A stretch of 64,000 nucleotides of DNA. Source: Ambrosia x helenae (Eukaryota > Streptophyta > Magnoliopsida > Asterales > Asteraceae). The notes beneath the pieces are model-generated. The model saw only the letters and a list, made by a program, of their open reading frames with translations. It was not told the origin of the DNA and ran no database searches. A program made the translations under genes and the position numbers. Within the stretch, counting starts at the first letter, position 1. Each line of letters opens with the position of its first letter. Location: contig CM061233.1 in NCBI GenBank assembly GCA_030844895.1, positions 31,058,310 through 31,122,309 of the forward strand, written 5' to 3'. Below, piece by piece: positions 58,601 through 64,000 of the stretch.

Positions 58601-58756
58601 CCGAGTTCTGATACCATGATAGAATTAGGATCCTTGCCTCCTTTCTATTGATTTACCATTATTTATAATGATACATTGAGATCTCTATTTATGGATAGAG
58701 ATTATCTAATTAATTCAAATACAATTATACTCTAAATACATGTGTGCTATTAATTG

Positions 58757-59500
58757 CTAACATCACGACACTCCTTAGTCATCGAACTCCAGAGGTTTTC
58801 CAAAGTTTTTAAGCACAAAACCTCCCCTATAAGTGTTCCATTCTGTAAATCAACAGTAGGCCCGTTATGAAAATTAAAATTGTCATCAAGATGCAAGATA
58901 ACATGCTCTATGTTTTTTGCCCCAACCAAAACATTGGCATAGGAGATATTGCCACCATCTGTCTCTTTAGAGTGGCTTCCTGTTCCGGTTCAAGGAATAC
59001 TGTATTTGTCACCGGTGGCGGTAGAACATTTGCAGGATTTCCACTCTTGCAAATCTTGCTAAGTTGACTCCAACCTTAGCCCTGCCAATAATCTTGATGC
59101 TAAGTTCTTCTAAAAAATTTTCTGTATTCACCGTGTTATCATATCGGACATATCCGAATCTACTCCCATGAGCATCAGCTCTCGAAGGGCTGAAGGCATC
59201 CAATATTTTTCCAAAGTCTTTGAACTCTCGCCAGAGTATGTTGTTAGAAATATCTTATGGGAGATTATTGATGAAAAAAAGTAGTGGCTTTCTTGAATCT
59301 CGTCTCCCAAACATTCTCTTTTGGCATTGCTGCACCATTCGTCCGATGGCTTCTTCCTTCCATAATCTTCCTTCTTTCTTCATCCCGTTGTCTTATTAGA
59401 TCATCCAACCTCTGTTGGTCTGCTAGCCTTTGTTGATCGGAAAAGCCTTTTGGAACCCATCGTTGCCCCTGGTTGTGTCTCCATTTTGTCGCTCCATTTT
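58757..59500 (-). pseudogene. LINE-1 ORF1 N-terminal part with RRM
   Basis: Begins at an ATG near 59497. An Arg/Gln-rich start (RQRDEERRKIMEG) is followed by an RNA recognition motif: FFINNLP, then GVDSDMSDM/GSRFGYVRYDN in alternating frames, and NLARFARVE. Further on is ISYANVLVGAKNIEHVILHLDDN and LIGEVLCLKTLENLW. RRM plus this tail is the standard N-terminal half of plant L1 ORF1. At least three frameshifts. The continuation is at 45026 on the far side of two insertions; about 25 codons seem to be lost in between. Confidence 0.75.
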
Positions 59501-59704
59501 TCTATTCACTTCACAACTTTTTGATATCACGATCATGTAGATAATTTAGCTTTTTGTTAATCCTAACAAAATAAATTAAATAACCTTACCTTAATAATTG
59601 TAAAGAGAAATAATATCTTATTTCTACATAAGTTTATGGTTAATGCAATTAATTGAATTTAGGTACATAATATAGATTAATTAATAGCATGTATACACAT
59701 TGAT
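59501..59704. other. LINE 5' flank, unassigned
   Basis: AT-rich, without features. It may contain the LINE 5' UTR; no target duplication was identified. Confidence 0.4.
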
Positions 59705-59713
59705 TTATATAAT

Positions 59714-60278
59714 GGGGAAAGTAAATATGGTGATGTTGTGTACCTAACCTTACATGCGAAATCATCAAAACTACATAGTTTTGATCATGATTTAGAAATA
59801 AATGATTTTTATTTATTTGTTTCCCTGATTCCTCCCCATTTATTTAGGAAACTTTCTATTTCTAATTTTCCATCTCCCCATGATGATTATCGAAACCACA
59901 TGTAACACAATTTGCTTTCAAGAAATTCTTATTTAATGTTGTATGGTGACCATATATTGGTAGGCTACAACTTGAATAGTGTTTTTGCAACAAGGTCAGT
60001 AGCCCATTATGAATTATCTGGTCAAGAATCTCTTGAAAGCAAGTTTTGATGGTTTCGCAAATTTAGTAAGAATTTCTTGAAAACAAGTTGTCTTGGATGT
60101 GGTTCCAATGATCGGCAGTGGTGATATGGAATTCAAAGTTTCCTAAATAAATGGGGAGGAATCGGGGAAACAAAAAGAATAAAAAACATTTATTTCCAAA
60201 ATCATGATCAAAACTACGTACTTTTGATGGTTTCGCATGTAAGGTTAGGTACACAACAGCACCATATTCACTTTCCCC
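59714..60278. mobile_element. Mutator-like MITE with long inverted repeats
   Basis: 565 bp starting ggggaaagtaaatatgg and ending in its complement ccatattcactttcccc. Inverted arms of about 150 bp (acctaaccttacatgcgaaa..., gattcctccccatttattta) are very similar, and weaker pairing continues inward. An exact 9-bp target duplication ttatataat is present at 59705-59713 and 60279-60287. No coding. Unrelated in sequence to the MULE at 10967. Confidence 0.9.
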
Positions 60279-60287
60279 TTATATAAT

Positions 60288-60730
60288 ATCAATCTTACTT
60301 TTCTGCGATTTATGTATAAAAATATACTCAAAAGTGATGGGCAAAGTCTTTGTTTTGGACTTTTTGTAGCTCAAAGTCATATCAATCAAATTGCAAATAG
60401 AATTGAATAAATGAAACTTCGACGTTGTCCTATGTATTGTTGCCACACACAACAAAACAATTGATTGAAAAAAAATTAGAATAATCTTTGCATAATTGTA
60501 AAGTTAAACCATTCAATAACCAAAACAATACATAGCACATGTCAAGGACGGGAAAATTGGAATATAGTGATTAGTGAATGATGTTGATAGACAATGGGTC
60601 CACCCTTTTTAGGTTCTAATGTCTAGTTTATATTACAATTTATAAATTTTGGGTTCTAATGTCTAGTTTATATTACAATTTATAAAGTTTGTCTATTATT
60701 AAGTTTTATTATAACAATTCAATTTAACCA
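60288..60730. other. Unassigned AT-rich stretch
   Basis: No gene. A 40-bp tandem duplication (ggttctaatgtctagttta...) occupies 60612-60691. Confidence 0.5.
60612..60691. repeat. 40-bp tandem duplication
   Basis: Two almost perfect 40-bp units starting ggttctaatgtctag at 60612 and 60652. Confidence 0.9.
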
Positions 60731-60732
60731 TT

Positions 60733-61325
60733 AATTTGTTTTTTTAACATCAACTTTCATTAAAAAACCGACGCGTCCTCAAAACAAGGACCGCCCAAAC
60801 TGCATCCTTAAATCATGTACAACAGGTATTTACAACCAATCCTCTCAAACTAAAGTTTTGAATGCAGACCTATGTTTTAACCAAAAATAACGACTTAACA
60901 TATATGGGACATAATATCGTCGCCTTAACCTCTATACTCTTGGATACTTTATCATTCCTAGCCTTCCATAACGCCCAACAGGTCACCAAAATGATATCCT
61001 GGGTGACTTTCCTCCCTTTTTCCCCACTTGCTTTCTTGTAAATCTTTAACAAGTCTCCGAATTCAAAAGCAAAAATAGGCTCCAATCTACATCATTTTTT
61101 AATCTCACTTCGAACTCTAGTAGCTATTTCACACGCATTTTTCAATCTCACTCCAAACTCTAGTAGTTATTTCACACGCAGTAAAAATGTGAGTTGTTGT
61201 TTCCTCATTCCAGTCAGATAACACACAATCCAATTGGACAAATACCATGTTCCTCCTCTCAAGTACCACTAGCGTAGGTATCCTATCCATCTCTGCCTTC
61301 CACCAAAGATATTGCACTTTAGATT
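60733..61325 (-). pseudogene. Second LINE-1: ORF2 3' end (zf-RVT) fragment
   Basis: The minus strand reads LWWKAEMDRIPTLVVLERRN, DWNEETTTHIFTACEITTRVWSEI (zf-RVT zinc-binding domain, first cysteine replaced) and then KGRKVTQDIILVTCWALWKARNDKV, the usual C-terminal end of plant L1 ORF2. It is 5'-truncated at about 61325. Differs from the LINE at 38110-39647. A 45-bp tandem duplication (61099-61136 and 61144-61181) interrupts it. Confidence 0.8.
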
Positions 61326-61701
61326 TTAATTTGTTTTTAACTGAACTTATTATGTTTTACGCTACATTCAATTATGTAACTTCTAACTATCTTTTAATTG
61401 CTTACTTTGATTATTAAATCTATATATCAACATTCTATTAAAAGTTAAATAGTCTATTAGTATTAGTAATAGTAATGAATTAATATGAAAATTATCATAT
61501 TTTCTAGCTGTAAGACGAGCAAAACCCTAGCCATCAGTTTTTAGTTCCATGCTATCCAAACAATTTTCCAATCTTTTATTAAACCACCTGAAAACAAATT
61601 GTGCAAGAACTTGTATAAATTTGAGGACTTTTGGAGCGTTTTAAAAAGTCGATTGCTATTTTTAAAAAAAGTTTTTGGCTACTTTGTTACTCAACTTTGT
61701 C
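61326..61701. other. Unassigned
   Basis: AT-rich, no features recognised. Confidence 0.4.
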
Positions 61702-61760
61702 AAAACCACGTTATGTTGTTAGAGAAAACCGCGTTATATTCTTAGAGAAAACCACGTTAC
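61702..61760. repeat. 23-bp tandem repeat next to the CACTA end
   Basis: aaaaccacgttatgttgttagag repeated with two changes at 61725, with a third partial copy at 61748. Confidence 0.85.
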
Positions 61761-61993
61761 ACTACAAGGAAACAGGGGCAATAGAGACGACAAATGTCGT
61801 CGCTATTACCCTGCAAAGTGGCCTCTTAAGACAATAGCGACGACATGTCATCGCCGCTAATTGTTCGTCGCAAAAGGCTATATTTTCTTCGCTATTGCTT
61901 GTCACCTCTAAAGGTAATTCGTAGCTAATACCATTATCCCACTAGATACGACAAATGTCGCCTCTATTGCAGTTGGTTAATTTCCAACTTTTT
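61760..61993. mobile_element. CACTA (En/Spm) transposon end fragment
   Basis: Starts CACTACAAGGAAACAGGGGC and has subterminal repeats in both directions (gacgacaaatgtcgtcgctat, gcgacgacatgtcatcgc, acgacaaatgtcgcc), typical of CACTA transposon ends. It is cut at 61993 by the gypsy LTR. No transposase and no second end in the window. Confidence 0.75.
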
Positions 61994-63137
61994 TGTCACA
62001 CCCTCAAATTACCACTTGCGGGGTTTTACCGCGAGGTGCGTGACAAACCAGGATCCAACGATCACAATAAACAACTCTATATGAAAAACGTAAAACCATA
62101 AACAACGATTTTTATAAGCGGAAGCATTTAAAAAAGAATTTAATCAGTTACAATAGTATCCCAAAGTATTCAAAACACTTTATTTCATAACGTGCAACTA
62201 AGCCTAGACGCCAATGCAGACCCGTGCGCCTAGTTCCATTTGTTGCTACCTTAGCGACCTGAGAAAAACATGCCAAAAGACGTCAACATATAATGCTGGT
62301 GAGTTCACAGGTTTGTTCAATATGTCATCAAAACGTTACCAGAATGTTACCATGTCCATACTATATCCATGTCACCAAGTACGCTAGCTAGGCGTATGTT
62401 TTGTTACTACTACGATTGGAAAACCATTACTAGACTGTTACCATGTGTTCAGCCCGATGTGTTGTAGCCATGCTACGAGTGTTACCAGTTTGAGACAATA
62501 TGCACCCGCCCGGCCCTCCAAGCCAAGTCGAGTGGGGTTTGTCAAGCCCAATAGATCTATCCACATTTCCCCCGTTGTGCATCCCCGCACATTCATGGTT
62601 TCCCCAGGACTTTAAAAGATCGTATAGTACACAAGTTTAAAACCATAGTATGACATATGTTACCAAAATAGTTTAGTGCATGTTTTTCTCCCCCAAAAGT
62701 TAAAGCAGTAAAAGTGGGGCCGTGAACTCACCTTAGATAGCGTTCTTCGGTTATAAGTAAAGATGTTAATCCCTTGATAATCCCTCTACCGGAGATCTAT
62801 CAAAATGTTCACATAAGTGTTCCGACTAATAACCATAAGGTTATCTAGTCCCCGATTGTCCAGATCGTAACTAAGTATGTTTTAAAACGCGTTTAAATGT
62901 TTAACCAACACACTAAGACCGACCCGACATCCCGTTGGTGACCCATTACCCTAACTAATCAAGTACACATGGATTACACACAAGGTTCAATCATAAAACA
63001 CTTAGTTTGTATCAAAAATCTCATTTCTGCATCAGAACGGTCGAACCAGTCAGTTTAAGTCTCCTTCGCCCGTTTTACATTTCGTTCGACCGTTTGATGC
63101 CTCCTTCACCCGTTTTACTACGTTCGCTTCCCTCAAA
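61994..63137 (-). repeat. Gypsy LTR, 5' side truncated
   Basis: About 1.1 kb. Contains blocks shared with 1-2731 and with 5462-5590, and near the junction a small duplication (tccttc(g/a)cccgttttac at about 63062 and 63103). Confidence 0.75.
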
Positions 63138-63988
63138 ATGGCCATAGCGAGTGCGAAAAGCAGTCTTCTGAATGTCAGCTTCCCTGACGCGCAACTGGTG
63201 ATAACCGGACCGTAAATCAATCTTCGAATAGTAGCTAGAGCCCTGAAGCTGGTCAAAGAGATCATCAATGCGAGGGAGAGGATAACGATTCTTGATGGTC
63301 ACTTTGTTCAGCTCACGATAATCAATACACATGCGAAGGCTTCCATCCTTCTTCTTCACAAACAAAATAGAGCTCCCCACGGGGAAGAACTCGGTCGGAT
63401 GAAACCCTTTTCCAAGAGTTCCTGCAATTGGCTGGACAACTCTTGCATCTCGGGAGGTGCAAGACGATACGGAGCTCGGGCAATAGGAGCTGCGCCCGGA
63501 GTAAGATCGATACCAAACTCAACCTGACGATGGGGAGGAAGACCAGGTAAATCATCAGGAAACACATCAGGAAAGTCACGAACCACCGGAATATCCTCGA
63601 TCTTCTTCTCATCGTCAGTAGAAACGTTAACAAGTGCCAGAATGGCTGAACAACCCTTCCGAAGATACTTACGGGCTTTCATGCTAGAAATGATACTCAG
63701 CGGAGCACCGCTTTTCTCGTCACGAACCGAAAGAATCTCTCCATCAGGGAGAGGGATCCGAATAACCTTGTCGAAACAAACGATCTCCGCGCGATACAAC
63801 GATAACCAATCCATGCCGACCACGACATCAAAACTACCCAGGGGTACCGGCATAAGGTCAATGGGGAAGGACAAACCCGACAGTTCCAAGCGCCATTCCT
63901 TAAGGGTGTGTGTCGCTTCGATTTTCTTACCATCAGCCAATTCTATTAAGTACTTAGCCTCTAAAGGTGTGGGTACTATATCTAGCAA
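63075..63988 (-). pseudogene. Gypsy pol fragment: protease and RT N-terminal part
   Basis: The frame 63988-63356 (210 codons) has the aspartic protease region (LADGKKIEATHTL, FDVVVGMDWLSLYRAEI) and the linker into RT (FPDDLPGLPPHRQVEFGIDL, GFIRPSSSPWGA). A frameshift near 63375 leads into 63380-63075: ILFVKKKDGSLRMCIDYREL, NRYPLPRIDDLFDQLQG, YYSKIDLRSGYHQLRV, ending FRTRYGHFE; after that the frame reads LTR sequence. The residues match Tekay/Del chromoviruses of plants. The YxDD box and everything after it are deleted, so the protein is non-functional. Confidence 0.9.
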
Positions 63989-64000
63989 TCGACTAATATC

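Larger units (their letters stand above)
56780..58752 (-). mobile_element. Second copia lineage: internally deleted element with short LTRs
   Basis: The short LTR (about 135 bp) occurs at 58617-58752 and, split by a SINE, at 56780-57298. The primer site TGGTATCAGAAC (58605-58616, minus strand) adjoins the right LTR, and a purine tract followed by TGTAATAGC adjoins the left one. Between them only RT and RNase H remain: the deletion joins the primer site almost directly to the RT. Flanks attgt and attgc could be a decayed 5-bp target duplication. Confidence 0.8.
61994..64000 (-). mobile_element. Ty3-gypsy (Tekay-like chromovirus) element, internally deleted, runs off window
   Basis: The minus-strand LTR ends ...GGGTGTGACA at 61994. 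The pol part (63137-64000) joins the LTR directly inside the RT near 63137, so the rest of RT, RNase H, integrase, 3' UTR and the start of the LTR are missing. Related to the LTR at 1-2731 in opposite orientation. The 5' half is outside the window. Confidence 0.85.

Noticed and set aside
1..64000. CRISPR arrays, operons or a prokaryote-type defence system
   Set aside because: No regularly spaced repeats with unique spacers and no bacterial-type gene clusters; the content is plant repeat DNA.

Overview
This window looks like repeat-dense nuclear DNA of a flowering plant, with no intact host gene that I can support. The evidence is the content: Ty1-copia and Ty3-gypsy LTR retrotransposons, plant-type L1 LINEs with zf-RVT domains, MULE, hAT, CACTA and Helitron remnants, and a tRNA-derived SINE. 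The copia, LINE and gypsy protein styles are reminiscent of Asteraceae, but that is recognition from memory and not a proof.

The backbone is one copia family with a long extra ORF (ORF3) downstream of pol, SIRE/Maximus-like in layout. Three complete insertions lie on the minus strand, each with two LTRs, a tRNA-iMet primer site, a polypurine tract and its own 5-bp target duplication: A (13794-25244, TSD taggc), B (25612-37087, TSD gttag) and C (45027-56700, TSD aatct). A fourth copy, D (about 2905-4342, plus strand), keeps only the ORF3 end and one LTR. All copies carry stops or frameshifts, so none is expected to move by itself.

Left of A: a long gypsy-type LTR (1-2731), copy D, another gypsy LTR piece with a 20-bp minisatellite (4490-5640), a copia integrase scrap, an LTR-like block, a Helitron 3' end containing a small hAT element, an AT-rich block with tandem repeats, a 0.6-kb inverted-repeat element, and a 1.67-kb palindromic Mutator-like element with exact 9-bp target duplications.

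Right of B: a minus-strand LINE (about 38100-59500) is split by three insertions: a gypsy 3' LTR with associated deletion, copia C, and a small internally deleted copia element whose own LTR contains a SINE. Beyond it are a 565-bp Mutator-like MITE, a second LINE tail, a CACTA end, and a gypsy element (61994-64000, running off the window) related to the LTR at position 1.

Functionally the proteins are the usual retroelement set (gag, protease, integrase, reverse transcriptase, RNase H, LINE ORF1/ORF2, Helitron helicase), all broken. I found no tRNA, rRNA or CRISPR and no evidence of a new multi-gene system. The more interesting points are the copia family's gag/pol junction, stop codons shared in a mosaic pattern between copies, an LTR hairpin, and the nesting history.
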